Positions 49,508 to 62,330 of a stretch of 64,000 nucleotides of DNA are shown here, piece by piece. The notes under the pieces were generated by a model. The model was not told where the DNA came from, did no database searches, and saw only the letters and a list, made by a program, of their open reading frames with translations. Source of the DNA: Neonectria sp. B-13 (taxonomy: Eukaryota > Ascomycota > Sordariomycetes > Hypocreales > Nectriaceae). Where the stretch lies: contig NOKP01000003.1 in assembly GCA_002682825.1 (NCBI GenBank), positions 2,108,001 to 2,172,000 on the forward strand, written 5' to 3'. Within the stretch, counting starts at the first letter, position 1. The number at the start of each line of letters is the position of its first letter. Both the position numbers and the translations under genes were made by a program.

Positions 49508-51229
49508 TCATCGCAGGTCGACCGAGGGAAAGTATCGAGGCCCCGCAAAGCCCCGTGCAATGATGGACTGGATATCGATGTTACTTGTGGGGTCGTGATG
49601 GGAGCTCCACATCTTAAGGAGGATGAAGCGGCCCGACACCGGGGGGTCGAAACGAATGGTGCATTTGCTCTTCTTCTTCTCGATGTAGAAGCGGGCGTAC
49701 GGGGTCAGAAGCTCGCCGCCGCCGACGGCGCGGACAGCGTCTTGGGTGGCCGATGCATGGGCCTCCCAAGCCTCGGCGAGGGAGAAGGAGGAGCGTTCGC
49801 GGTCCCGGTCCTGGTCCCGGATCCGGTCGCGGTCGCGGTCGCGAAGACGGCGGAGGTTAGCGGCGCTACCGCCGCCGGTATTGGAGGTGCCACCGTAGAG
49901 GCGCCAGTGGGAGGGGTGGTGGGGGTCGTCAAGATACTCGGAACCAAAGGGGTTGCCGATGCCGTCGTCCGAGTCGGAGTCGGGCGTCTCGAAGGGCAGT
50001 GAGCCGATGTGGTTTGGGGCACGGCGGAGGAAGCGCATCTGGCCGTCCTGCTCGTCCTCGTCTTCGCTACACTCGATAGTGACACGGCAGTCGGGCAAGT
50101 TGCTGGCGAACTCGCGGGGCATCTGGGGCGTCCGGGGCTCGTAGTACTCGCCGCAGCCGATGCGGTAGGAGGCAGCACCACGGGGGCGTGTGGTTGTGGT
50201 GCCGTTGTCGTGGTGCTGGATGGAGAGAATCTCGGGCATGTGGTTGAGGCTTCCCTCACCGGGGCGGGACTCATCCTGGGACCTCGGCGCGTACTGGATC
50301 TGATACTGGGCTGTCCGGCTGAGGATGTCGTCCTGATTCATAGTAACAAAGACCATTCCTTCCCTCACACTACTCCCCAACAGTCAGTCAAGGTTGATAC
50401 ATGAACACCCTCTTAAAAGGAAGAGGGACGGAACTCACGGGTGTGAATAGTTCATGGATGCTGGCGCCTTGATGACCAGCTCTTGGAGAGTGAATACGGT
50501 CGCTCCCTGGTGTCGTAGCACAATGTTGCATCGGTTGCCCTTTGTGCAGTAGACTGAAGTATCATTCTTGAGGATATTCTCGGCGGCGTAGGAGGACTCG
50601 TTGGAGAACATGCCTCCGTCGCAGCTGACAATCTCCATCTGCAGCTGACCGGGCTCGACCTGGCCGTATTTACCGTAGCGGAAGCCCTTGAAACTGGGCA
50701 CGAGGCGATCCGAATCCAGCTTTCGACGCTTGTGTCTTCGATCAGAGTCGGGGGGGTCTTGGGGGCGGAGCGGCGGGGAGAAGCTGGGGATGTGGATTGG
50801 GTATTCGGGGGTCAGTTGGTTTTGTAGATCGACGAGCAGGCGGATATGCGAGTTGGCCTCTTCGAGGGAGCGATCAAGGTCGTCAAAGTTTGCGGGTCGG
50901 TTGTTCTCGGCTGAGGACCGCATGCGGTCGGCGCGGCGAGACATCGTGGGCCACCCCTCATCTGAGGGACGGAAGAAGTCGTCGTCGAAGTTGGGGTCTC
51001 TGTTTTCGAGGTTGCGGATGCGCTCTGCGCGGCGGGAGGCGGCAGACGCAGACGCAGACCAGTGGCGGGACTGGGGGCGGCTGGACAAAGTCGGCGATGT
51101 GTTGTCTCGTTCTCGCTGGGCGGCGAGGGCTCGCAGCGAGGGAAGCCGCGGAACGGGGAGGGGTGGGAAGTCTTCGAGCGGCTCCCGGGAGTGGCGGCGG
51201 TGGGAGTTGGAGCCGGACCTGGAAGACAT
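49508..51229 (-). CDS. Conserved-looking fungal protein with a split beta-sheet-like domain, unknown function
   Basis: Exon 1 is 51229-50439 and exon 2 is 50369-49508 (1653 nt, 550 residues). The first 160 residues are Arg/Ser/Pro-rich and disordered. A dense, beta-rich block covers about 180-290 (FKGFRYGKYGQVEPGQLQM, SSYAAENILKNDTSVYC, FTLQELVIKAP, then REGMVFVTM after the intron). A long variable stretch with acidic runs and an RD-dipeptide run (about residue 440) follows. A second block ends the protein (CTIRFDPPVSGRFILLKMW, then a terminal GFAGPRYFPS). The two blocks could be halves of one jelly-roll fold of the DOC/discoidin kind split by an insertion; this is inference from pattern, not a recognised match. 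The intron has a GTGAGT donor and TGACTGAC branch words. Confidence 0.7.
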
Positions 51230-53294
51230 GGTTGAGGCCCAGATGAATCGGGTGGGCAAGTGAGCCTGTAGGCGGATGAGCCAGCTGGTGGGCAAATGAG
51301 CCGGTGGGCAAATGAGTCGGTGGGTGAGTCGGCGAGAGCGTCAGGTGGGCAAGTCAGTATGACGTGCGTGCGGTCGGCGATGATCGTAGTGCGTTGGTAG
51401 TAGGCCAGGCAGATAACGGGTGCAAGAAGTGGGGAGTTTTGGTGCCTTTCACCCAACAACACGTCAACCCCAGGCTCTAGGATGCTCTGGCAGGTGTGCT
51501 GCCACGTGAATAACCGCCTTGCTCACAGCCAGGAGTTGGGATCGTGTGAGTGGTGTGTCGGGGCGGCGTTTGGGAGGCGGGGAGGCGAAGTGCGACTTGC
51601 AGCGCAAAAGAACTCGACTGTGGGGGATTTGTGAGCTACGGTGCGGTCCCCTTGTTCGTCGCAAAGCACGCACTCGGCTGACTGCTTGCAACTTGTGCGT
51701 GAGTCTGTGTTTGTGCCTGTGCCTGTGCTCGTCCCCCTCTCAGGAGGAGAAAAGAGAAATGAAAAAGCAAAAAAGTGACAAAAAAACAGGTGGGAAGATC
51801 ACGAGCACGGCCGCCGAGGCGGGGAGGGCGTCATGTTCGACGACGGCGCCTTGAGGATCTGGGACGTGCGGAGAGAGCGGGCAAGCGAAGCGAGTGGGCG
51901 TGCTCACCATCCAGAGAGAGTTGACCCAGAGAGAGTTAAAGTAAAGGCGTATTGCGGTGGTGGTGAAAATGGCTCGGGCCGGCAGAATGCGGGATGGGAG
52001 GCAATCACGATAATCGCTGGGGAGGGTTGGGAGTGGTGGTCGAAGGATGAATGGATGGATGAATGGACGGATGGATCGCGGCTGCAGATAGATATACGTA
52101 TATATGTATCTACGAAGGAGTACTGGGCGTGTGACTTATCGTTGCAGACCGACTGGACTATTTACGGACTTGACTGCCGCTGACTGACACTGTGAGGCGG
52201 GGACGGATACTGCCGTGAAGACAAGGAGGAAAAGCAACCACCAGACGATTCAATTTGCTGGCGAGGCAGCCGTCATTCTCTCGTCAAAGCCAAAATCCGT
52301 AGCCTATAGTGCTAAAGAGCCTAGTTAAGTATGAACCATGCATAAATTAAGACGGTAGAGAACCTACCATGTATCCTAGCCCCAGCCATGATGGCGCATA
52401 TATTCACATAATAGCTGGTGAACTCAACCATTATTGTCAAGATATGGCAGGCAACACCTCACTCAACCCATATGTCACTCAGATCAATTGCACTGTGCGA
52501 GCCCGCGAGGTGGCTTGCTCGGTGCGACAAGTGCATAGTAGCACTGCGTTTGCCTGAACTGGACCCGACGACTGCAATTCGTTTCGGGTCCGTCCCAAAT
52601 GGCTGCTTGTTCCGTGCCTCACTTTCTTAATTTAGCACTCCCGTTTTTCATTCGTACAACCAACCCGAGCTGTGCGAGAAGAGGGACTTGCCGATGCGCA
52701 TCCTCATCGCGGGGTGAGTTTGTCGACGGGCTTGTTTGCTAGGGTGTCTTACATGGCCGGAGAAAAGTCCTGAGATGATGATATGGAGTGACATGCTAGT
52801 GCACCTTCAACACGCGCAAATCCGAGTACCACTTTATCCGACTGGCACGGCACTCGGGGACATCTACTGTCCAGCGAGGTACGTGCTAACCCTTGCACCC
52901 ATGCACCCATGCACCCTTCCACCCAGGGATTCAATATATCAAACCACAGCCCGCCTTGAAAACATCCCAAGCCCGGCCAACAAACAACGCCGTCACCACC
53001 AACAGCTCCCTTCCGCCGTCATCAACCAAGCGGGCTCAGCTCCCGGTCAATGAGGCTTTGGACGTCCCCCACCGTCTATCCCCAGCCGGCTGGGCCTCCT
53101 CCTTCCCCTGCTTAGTCGAGCGCGTCCTCGTCTGGTCTCAATAACAACGCTCACCGGGACAGCCTCGCCCTCAGCCTCGCACCGGCCATTCACCAACTGA
53201 GTGTCTCTCTCTTCGTCTCAACAAACGCGTCGCCCGCCTTCTCTCATCTCGTCTCATCGCATCCCACCGCATCTCATCGCAGCGACCACCCAGC
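51230..53294. other. Intergenic, divergent promoter region before AOS1
   Basis: About 2.1 kb without a supported gene. Short repeats occur: GGAT/TGGA words at 52045-52076 and CACCCATG copies near 52895-52915. The part next to AOS1 is pyrimidine-rich (about 53190-53290), likely 5' untranslated region. Confidence 0.45.
52045..52076. repeat. Degenerate TGGA/GGAT tetranucleotide repeat
   Basis: About eight imperfect 4-bp units (ggat, gaat, ggac variants) in noncoding DNA. Confidence 0.6.
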
Positions 53295-55087
53295 ATGGAC
53301 TCGTCAGCCCAGGACCAGAGCCAACCACAGGCTCAACAGCCATCTCCAACTGAAGTTCAACAGCCTCAAGCGCAGCTCGCTGGTAGCACTGCCACTGCCA
53401 CTGCCACTGCCACTGCTGCCACTGCGGTGCCTCCTCTGGATCCCGGCCTCGGCGCCAACGCCAACGGCTTCCCTCAGTTTCCCGAACAGCTCGTCAACCA
53501 GCTCAACCCTGAGGCCATGGCCGGCATCCTGCCTCTCATGCAGAACCCCTCCCTGGTCGCCGCTGGTTTGTCTATGGCCGACCCGTCTGCCTCCATGAGC
53601 ATAATGATGGGCAACGGCCATGCCGCACCCGTAGCCCAGCCAAAGGGCATCAGTGCCGGTGAGCATTGCTCTCTCCATCCCCCGTGGCCCCCAAACACCA
53701 TCAACTGACCTCGCTCCCAGACGAAATCGCCCTCTATGATCGCCAGATCCGCCTCTGGGGCATGGCCGCCCAGGCCAAAATCCAGAGCGCCAACATCCTC
53801 CTCATCACAATCAAGGCCCTCGCAAACGAGATCGCAAAGAACCTCGTCCTCGCTGGCGTCGGCTCCATCACCCTCCTCGACGGCTCCCCCGTCACCGAGG
53901 CCGACCTAGGTGCCCAGTTCTTCCTCCCTGAGCAGGAGGGCCTCATCGGCCAGAACCGCGCCCAGGCCGCCAGCGCCGCCATCCAGAAGCTTAACCCCCG
54001 TGTCCGCGTCCACGTCGACGCCGAGGGCGTCACGTCCAAGGGCCCCAGTTACTTTGCCGCCTTCGACATCGTCATCGCCACCGACCTCGACCCGGACGCC
54101 TTCAACCTCATCAACACCGCCACCCGCCTGCACGGCAAGGCCTTCTACGCCGCCGGCTCTCACGGCCTCTACGGCTTCATCTTCAGCGACCTGATCGAGC
54201 ACGACTACGTCATTCAGCGCGACGTCGGCAACGTCTCCACTGCCCCCGGTCGGGAGACACGCACCCGCTCCGTCGTCGACGTCAAGACGCGCAAGGAAGG
54301 CCCCAAGACGGTCGAGTCTGTCACCAAGCGCGAGCTCTATTCGACCTGGTACCTCGCCAGCGACGTCGCCGTTCTGCCCGACGAATACACCAAGTCTCGT
54401 CGCCGCCTTAAGAGCGTCACCCCAGCCCTCTCATGCCTGCGTGCCCTCTGGGAGTTTAAGCAGCTCCAGGGCGGCCGCTCCCCCAGCAACCGCGATGATC
54501 TTAAGATGTTCACACAGATGGCCACCCAGAAGCACAGGGCCCTCAGCCTACCCAGCGAGACGCTCCGCCCCGAGTTCCTGCGCAGCTTTCTCCAGAACCT
54601 CGGCAGCGAGATCGCACCCGTGACCGCCATCCTCGGTGGCCAGCTTGCCCAGGACGTCATCAACGTCCTCGGCCAGACCCAGCAGCCCATCCAGAACATG
54701 GTCGTCTTCGACGGCAACTCTATGGAGGCCCTCGTGTACCCGCTCCACCCAGAGGGCTCCCTCGGCGCCGAAATGTTCTCCCTCAACGGTTCTACCGACT
54801 CTACCATGGCTGTGCCCAACGGCGGCGCCCCCGTGATGATGGCCCCTTCCATGGATGCCCTGCTCACAATGAGCGCCGACCCGACTGCCATAGGCGCCCT
54901 TCCCCATCACCCCATGATGGTCGCCGGTGGTCTACCCATCCCCAGTGGCTCCGTCGCTGCTCTTGCCCCCCTCGCCGACCCCTCACAGCTGAACTCACCG
55001 CAAGCTGTGGCCCAAGTCCCTCGACAGGCCGCACCTGTTGCGGCCGAGCCGCCGGCAACTGGGGGCGCAGATACCGCCGAGAAGTAA
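53295..55087 (+). CDS. aos1: SUMO-activating enzyme E1 subunit AOS1
   Basis: AOS1 pairs with UBA2 to activate SUMO, using ATP to adenylate the SUMO C-terminus. Exon 1 is 53295-53658 and exon 2 is 53721-55087 (1731 nt, 576 residues). The ThiF/E1 fold starts in exon 2 at DEIALYDRQIRLWGMAAQAKI, followed by the nucleotide-binding helix region (ALANEIAKNLVLAGVGSITLLD) and DLGAQFFLPE. A later segment GGQLAQDVINVLGQTQQPIQN and VYPL closes the domain, as in AOS1 rather than UBA1. No catalytic Cys is expected, because that sits in UBA2. The protein is long for the family: a Gln/Thr/Ala-rich 120-residue N-terminus (with a Thr-Ala run from a hexamer repeat) and a Met/Pro/Ala-rich tail of about 115 residues flank the core. 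The intron separates the extension exactly from the fold. Confidence 0.93.
53388..53424. repeat. CACTGC hexamer repeat inside AOS1
   Basis: A simple hexamer array in exon 1 that encodes an alternating Thr-Ala run. Its length probably varies between strains without breaking the frame. Confidence 0.75.
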
Positions 55088-56006
55088 AGCCCAAACCAAT
55101 TACGATGCTGCTTAGAGACGCGGCACGTTGCCATTTTGGAATGAAGGAATGAGGGGAAAAGTCAATACTTGACTGGTGGACGAAGCAGGGGCTTGGGATA
55201 TGCATTGCATCGTGCCGGATGAATTGGCTACCAGGTGCTAGCAATGAATAGATGATGATACCTTGTAAGATATTGGTCAAATCCGGAAAATGCAAACATT
55301 TTCCCATTACAATCTCGTCGAAGTGAGTAACACGGCCGAGGAGGTTCCAACAGGCGCACATCGAAAATGACATCACATAAGAGAAGTAGATATAAGTGCT
55401 TCATATGAATTCCTCTCCCATCTACCTACGAACTATATAGTTCGCAACTTCTCTCGAGGTCTGCCTCCAAACCTCCATTCCATGCCCCTTTCCCACAGAC
55501 ACAGCCCAGAAACCTCCGTTTTCCGTGCCGTCCATCTGCGATGCCCGTTCCTTTCCTGACCGAAAAAGAGGGAGCAAAAAGAGCTATTTCATACAAAAGC
55601 CAAGGGGGAAACAACATGGCCAGACCGGATGATAGATGTCCGCCCTCCTTATGAGTCGCAAAATGCTGTGCAATAAACAAAGGGTAAAAGGGAAGATAAT
55701 TATGCGAGAGATAGAGGAAAAGCGTAGCGTATTGTACTCAGAAAACGATAACGGAAAGACGTGTATGTGGGTGACCGGTTCCAAAACCAAGCAAAAACAG
55801 ATGGGGGAACCGGCCGCAGAAAGATGCTCGCCTGAAACGCCATAGATGCGATGAGAAGTAGACGTCTGCCGCCATTCCTAGTGCTGGTGGGAGCCGTCGA
55901 GAACAAGGGTATCGTGGCAGAGAATAGATACTGCCTAAAAGGAGAACGATTCCAGCCGGTTGTCAACATAACAAAGCATCCGCCCTTTTTTTGTTGGTGT
56001 TGAGCC
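55088..56006. other. Intergenic, convergent 3' regions
   Basis: Two 3' untranslated regions, AT-richer than the coding parts. No gene is supported. Confidence 0.5.
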
Positions 56007-59000
56007 TCATAGCTCTTCCTCATCAGTGCTTGTAATCTCAATTGGTGTGACCGAGTCGTGACCGGTTTTGTTTTGAATGACTTTCCTCTCTTTCACTTCG
56101 ATCGGGACCTTTTCGTTCCTGGCAGGTCCTCCAACATCTTGCTGGAGCTCCACCTTCGGTAACAGTTTCCGGATCGTGGGTGGCCTCTTCACGTCTCGGG
56201 AAGGCTTTCGGCCTCGGAGTGACGGCCGCACATCCGTAATGACAACTTCAGGTTCGGTCGGTTTTCTGGGCCTCAAGCGTCTCTTCATAGGGTTTGCTTC
56301 CTGCTCCTGTGCCGTCACGGCTGACTTCCGCTTCAACCCATTCGTTTCGATAGTTCGTGACTTTGACCCTATCGCTTCCTTCTCAGGTGATGCGTTTATT
56401 GTGACAATTTCCAGCGTCGTCTTCGCACGTCCCTTTGGCCTATCGCGAGATACCGTAGGCGGTGGTCCGACAAAAGGCTTCGCAAATATAATCTTGTTGA
56501 AGATTGGCTGGCCCTGAGTCCGCTGGCCAGAGGCATCCGAAGAACCACCCTTACTCTATCGGGAGTCTTCTCGGTCTTGCCCAGGTTCGCCTCTCTCATG
56601 CTTGTCTGCTTTGCCTCTCTTCCGATGTTGATTCACATTCCAGCCTCTGATCTGAGTCGGTCCTGAGCTGGGCAAGGCCGCAGCGGACCCGGTTTCCTTG
56701 TGATCGTAGGGGATTGTCTTTAACTCTGGCTTGTTTGGCCAAGCGCGGTGTGCGGGAACTGGAGCAGGCTGTAGCTTTCTGTATTTACCTCCTGCATCAG
56801 ATGATCCAGAAGGGGTAGATCGGTGACGATGGATCGAGTCTGGGAGACCGCGTGGGGTTTCTTGTGGGCTGTGGACCATGGGAACCATCGACGAGGGGTT
56901 TCCGTATGTAGGTGAGAGAACCTGATGAGCATAGCCTAGATTAGGGGAGGTCATATATCCCTGGCCGCTAGTCTGCGGATTGGGGAGGATTCTGTCCGTT
57001 GCAATGGGCTGCAGCGGCGGCGGCCCATGTGGCTCGGGGGCCCCGTAGCCTCGGTGGTAAGATCGAGAAGGACCTGGGGGATAGTAGGAACCCCCAAGAT
57101 TGTTGTGGACGCCAGGTCGCATGTTGGGGTCGATCATCCCTTCCTCCACAGACTGGTTTCGCCCTCTGGGTGGTCGAAGTGGCGGCAGTGGTTCGGCACT
57201 GGCATTGTGGGAGAAGGGGATGCGCGAAGGTGGAAGTGGCTGCGATTGATAGTGAGGCGAAGGCCCTGGGGCTGACGCAGGGGGTGGGGGGCCAGGAGGC
57301 GGTTGTTGCGGCCAGTATGATCGAGAATACCCAGGCTCTGCACCATATCCGCTCATACGGCGAGGGTCGAATCCAGGGTCCATTGGGCGACCAACGCCCA
57401 TATGAACATCACGATGGTCTGGGTTGGGATAGCCATGAGGCATGTACTGCCCTTGTTCCTGACCAGGATGCCCAGGTGGTGGAGGGGGAGGGGGATAGTC
57501 GGACGGTCGCACCGGCTGATGCGGTGCCACAGTATGATCGTGGACGGGTGGGTACGGCATCATATCCGCAGGATGGGGATGTACCGGGCCGGTGGGTTGC
57601 ATTGGCGGTTGTGCACGAGGCTGCGTGTGCATGTACGCTTGGGGAGCCTCCGTGGGGTTGAACCGAGGGTCTACAGGGACCTGATTAGGGGCAGCCAGGG
57701 GAAGTTCGTTACCTCGATCGATTGTGCTCCGAAGATCTGATTCAGGAGCACTCGAGTAGGTCATCGACACAGGAACCATTCCATTCATGGCGTTCGGGTC
57801 GTCGGAGGCGGCCACGGCATTGCTCAGCTGTGCGAGAAGGTTGAGCCCAAGGTTGGTGTCCGTCTCCGGAGCGGGAGCGGCGGCTGGCTTAGAGTCTGTG
57901 AACACGTCGCGGATCGCATCATAACGAGCCTGCTTCGGAGCAGCCCGCGCAGCCGCCTTAGCCAACTCCTCTGCTTCGATGAAAGCACTTGCATACGTCA
58001 GGACGGAGAGATCTGTGAATCCACCTTCCGGCTGCGGTGGCACCTCCTCGTCGACCGACACCTCCTCTGATTCGGATTCCTCTTCCTTAGCAACCGGTCT
58101 AGACTCCAGCTCCATAACAGCGGTTCCCAAGGACTTGGTACGGAGCTCTTCGTCATTGCGAACATAGTCGGAAATAGAAACTTCCTCGGCATCTATCTCA
58201 TCGATCTTGCAGAAGCGTCTCATCGAGGCTCCAATCTTTGCCCGCCAAGGGTTATCGTCGGAGCGACGGAAGTTTGTCACCTTGAGGAAGGATCGCGAAG
58301 CGTGGTGGACTCGGCCAGAAGGGTTCGCGATGTAAACCACCGGCTTGCCAGGCATGATGCACGGTGAGGGATCCTGATGGGTATGGGGGCGATTAGGTAA
58401 CGGGACACCGTATTTAGGATGCACACCGTAGCGCTTGATCGTGTCCAGGTCAAAGTCTTCATGAGTGGTGGACGAAAAGTCATAGCCGTTGCACCAATGG
58501 TCAAAATGCATGCCGTTGCTGTTGGGGGTATCAAGGTACTTGCCACGCTTCGTGCGGTTGTGGCCTTTGGTGGAATCGTTGACGCTATCCCGGAATCCAA
58601 TCTCCCAGTCCTCAAACCAGAAGAGATGGGGGGCAAGAAGACGGCTGTTGCCTCCTTTCTCTCGGAACGTTGATCGCTGGTTGTATATGCGGAAGCCGTA
58701 CTCATCCGGGTCCGAAATGTTCTTCGGCAACGGCGGGCTCTTCTCGCGGGAGGGAAGTTTGCCCTGGGCCTTGGTAAGAGTCGCAGGTGCGAGGCCATTG
58801 AAGAAATTTGGGGGTTCGGGAGACGCGGGAACCGAGTCTTCATCACCCGGAGTTCCCTCCGGAGTGTCCTCGACTTCGAGGGCGGACGCAAGAAGACCTT
58901 TGGCTGGGGCGGGGCCCATGCCAGCAGCGTCGAGGAGTCTGGTGCTCTTCTTGGGTGTGGGTTGGCCTTCAGGTTGCTCCTGGGCTCTCCTTTTGCTACC

Positions 59001-59993
59001 GCCGCGGCCTCTGCCTCGACCCCCTCCTCGGGTTGGCGCGGAGGTAACGGTGGTGGTTGCGGCCACAGCAGCCTCAGCATTGCGGGCCTTTTGCCACATC
59101 TCGGTACCTTCCACGCGAGATGGATAGGGGACAAGATAGCCGTTCTTGTAACATTCATATATGCCAAAGTCTTTGTCAAAATGCTCATCTGAGATAACTT
59201 TGTACTCATATTGATCATCGCGGACCTTTGGTGGATGGCGTGCGTCAGCGCTGGATCGGGAGCCAGATCGGAAGCCAGGGCGAAGGATTCCGAGGTGAGG
59301 ACGGGTAGGGGGAAAATGATACTCACATCGACGGGAAGGCCCTTTGCTTGGATGGCGGCGAGAACGCGTGCGCGATTCTCTTGGCTCTGCCAGAATTGCT
59401 CATCAATGTCATTGAGGCCATTCTGTGGGGTTTGATGATTAGACGCCAAGAGCCTCATGGAAATTTCCGCGACGGGGGGCAGACGTCAGGTGCAAAAGGG
59501 CAAATCAACATACCATGAACTCTTGCTCGGCCACGTAATCGTCAGTGCGGTGCATGTCCTCGGCGAGCTTGAGATCCCAATGGAGACGGTGCTCATGTTC
59601 GGCCAGCTTGCGTTGGAGTTTGTTCTGAAGTTGGCGGATGACGGGGAAGTGCTCATCGGCGTGTTTGTATGTGTCCGGGTTTTGGATGGCGTCGTCAATG
59701 CTGCGCTCAGCAAGCTCCTGCAACGCCGGCTTGAGCGCATGAGCAACAGCCTGGTATGTGGCCTTGAGGTGACGCTGGCGCTCGTAAGCGGCCTGGACGC
59801 GCGAGTCCGAGAAGTTCTTTGCTCGGCCTCTTCGCGATCCGCCACGGCCGGTCTTGGTAGTAGCAGCCTTGGCCACGGCGGCAGTAGCACCACCTCGACC
59901 ACCTCCACGGCCTCGCCCACCGCGACCTCGTCCACCCCGGCCGCGACCGCGGGTGGCAGGTTCTCTCGCGGGCGACTCGTTCTCAGCAGGCAT
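56007..59993 (-). CDS. Large RGG-rich fungal protein, probably nuclear; in-frame TAG near the 3' end
   Basis: The family is not recognised by name. Exons are 59993-59514, 59422-59327 and 59225 onward. The frame reaches TAG at 56556-56558 (1081 residues), then stays open for 182 more codons to the stop at 56007-56009. The N-terminus is an RGG-box (Arg/Gly run, residues about 13-35), followed by helical segments. The most globular-looking part lies about 330-530 (YGFRIYNQRSTFREKGGNSR, LFWFEDWEIGFRDS, GYDFSSTTHEDFDLDT, NPWRAKIGASMRRFCKIDE). Then comes a very long Pro/Gly/His-rich disordered region. The extension after the TAG is basic and also looks coding (KRRLRPRKP). An 81-nt in-frame intron, 56636-56556, could remove the TAG but has a weak GTGAAT donor and no clear branch site. 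Nuclear or RNA-linked function is inferred from the RGG and basic regions only. Confidence 0.7.
56556..56558 (-). other. In-frame TAG followed by a 182-codon open extension
   Basis: The codons around it read CGA TAG AGT. Upstream and downstream frames are the same, with no other stop until 56007. The TAG doubles as a potential splice acceptor. Confidence 0.7.
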
Positions 59994-62330
59994 GGCTGGT
60001 GAGGCGGAGGCGGGTCATGTAGGTGATGATGAGAGGGAGGTGAAGCGGCAAGCCGGGGGCAAAGCTTTGGGTCAGGGTGTCAAGGTGTCAGGGCGACAGA
60101 CTGACAGTGAGATGAGACTGGCACGCCGGCGAAAGGGCGGCAGGGCAGCGGTAAAAACAAGAAGACTCCTCAAGCCCCGGAGCAGACTGTGAGACTGGGC
60201 AACTGGGGCAGGGCCACGTATGATGAAGAGGCCCCGGAGGTGGTGAGGCCTTGGGGGGGAGGGTGAAGTTGCAAGAGAAGGGCTGGTGATGGAGACGTAG
60301 AAAGAGAGGGTACGTATAGGTGAGAGGGTCAGGGTCAGAAGTTTTTGCCCATCGGCAGGCGACAGCAACAACGGCAGCGCGCGCGTGGGAGAATCAGCAG
60401 CAGAATCAGAGCCGAGAGCAGGCTTCTGAGACGAGGGCGACGGAGACAGTGATGGCCTGCTGAAGTGGTTGTGATGCCGCGAGCGGATTCAATGAGACGG
60501 AAAAGAACGAGAGCTTCAGTTTCAGTGACCCTTTTTTCGCTCTGCATCAATAATACCAACGCAGCGTTGATGGAGCACAATCACCAGTGGAGTGAATGGT
60601 AGCGGCAGAGGCAGAGAGCGCCGCCCGAGCCACAGTCTTGGTCCCCAGCCCGAGGGATGACCCACAGCGAGGCCCCGGCAGGGGCTCCCCCAGCGCCCGC
60701 GTCTGCTGTAAGTCCACTGGAAGGAGTGGAAAGCCACCCTGGCCCAGCACCGCCTACAGGGGCGCCGATGGGGCCCTGGACCACTGGGGTCACCGCATCC
60801 ACCAGCCACATCCAACCAGGCGCGCCCTAAGCCGGTTCGGGGACGGTTGTCCTGATTTGCGGTGCCCTGGTTGGACCGGTGCTCATGATTTTCCGGCCGA
60901 CGCAGACGCTGCACCCCTGTCGCTGCCACCAAAACGTACCGGGGACCTGAGAGGAGTTCTCCGGATTCCCTCGGCGCGGCTGGGAAGCGTCTTCGTTGGC
61001 GTCAATGGTAATTAGGCAACACGTCGTTTGATCGCGATGGCGCGTGTTTGCAGAAGTCCACCAATACGGTCCGAGACGTACAGAGCAGTCTACAGAGCAC
61101 AATGCTCACGGTTTGCATGAATGGCCCTGACAGTTCCATTGTCCCTGCTTTGAATGGCCAGCATGCGGGTCACGACGCCCGGCGTGGCTACACAGAGATG
61201 CAGGCTTGCATCACGTTTTTATTGTTCTTGTTCTTTATTAGTCCCGGCTTCTTGGGCAACAAAGCAATAATGGGCTGATGGCACGACCCCAACCTTGACC
61301 GTCACTCACTCGCACGAGATCCGGCTCTCGCATCGATAAACTCGGCCGCCCGAGGGTGTGATTGCTTGTGCCTTTTACCGGTTGCTTATCTCGTGACTCG
61401 TTACGCCTTGCCTCCCTTTCTCATAAACGATGATGGTGGAGACGTTTGTTGAAGCACACCACCAGTTCCACTTGCTTTCGGAGGTTCGGACAACTCACGG
61501 CATACGGCAGAATACAGCAGCATACGGCAGCATACTCCAGACCGCTGTTGGTGCTCTGATGAGATGAAAATCTTGCAGGCATTTCGTTGGCCGGCTTTCG
61601 TCTCCCCTCGGTCCAGCCCGGGAACTGCGGTGGCTGGTTGGTCTCTTTTTGGTTATTGACTTGCAGCTCATCTGTCCAGGTTGCGCAGGGACCTGACCAG
61701 ATGTCCGCCTGCTGCACGGGATACGGACGTAAGGACTCTGGAGCAGTCACTTGTCTAACCCAGTCACCTGCCTGAAGTCCCAATGGGCTGGGTCGCTTTC
61801 CAATCACGGGGCAGGCAACGGTCATCAACCCCTCCGGATTCTCACACTGGACATGTTTCTGCCTGCGGGTTTACCGCAGAATGTTTGTACAGGACAATGC
61901 AGTAGATTACAGTACATGCGCTGACGCCAGTCGTGTCACCATACCTACTTACGTACAAAGTAACCATAGCTTAAACCGGCAACTGTCCTGCCACCATCTT
62001 GCCCTGATCTGTTGCCAAGTACCCAGTACTTCCGCTCATTGGCGGCGTCTACGGGTGCTCTCCGCACTTGCACAAGGCTGCGTGGCCAAATCTAATCGCG
62101 GTGGGCGTTCCCGAGCTGCCGGGGGAGCTAGTACAGTAAGGTAACGGTGCGCATGGCAATGTCCAATCAGAGCGCCCCCTCCCGCAAATTGAAATAAATT
62201 GGAAGGAAAAAAGGTTGATTGCTTCCCGCGCCTCTCACGTGCGATGCCATCTGACTCTCCAGAAAAGTGAAAGGTGACGTTGCGTCGGAACACGGCAAAC
62301 ACAGCTCTTACATCCCAGTATCACGTCGTC
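59994..62330. other. Intergenic, divergent promoter region before BMT5
   Basis: About 2.3 kb with no supported gene. It holds a 10-bp tandem repeat at 61501-61540. The BMT5 leader has an in-frame upstream ATG at 62274, which would add 19 residues. Confidence 0.45.
61501..61540. repeat. Ten-bp tandem repeat, CATACGGCAG, four copies
   Basis: Copies at 61501, 61511 (degenerate), 61521 and 61531 (degenerate). A short minisatellite in noncoding DNA. Confidence 0.7.
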
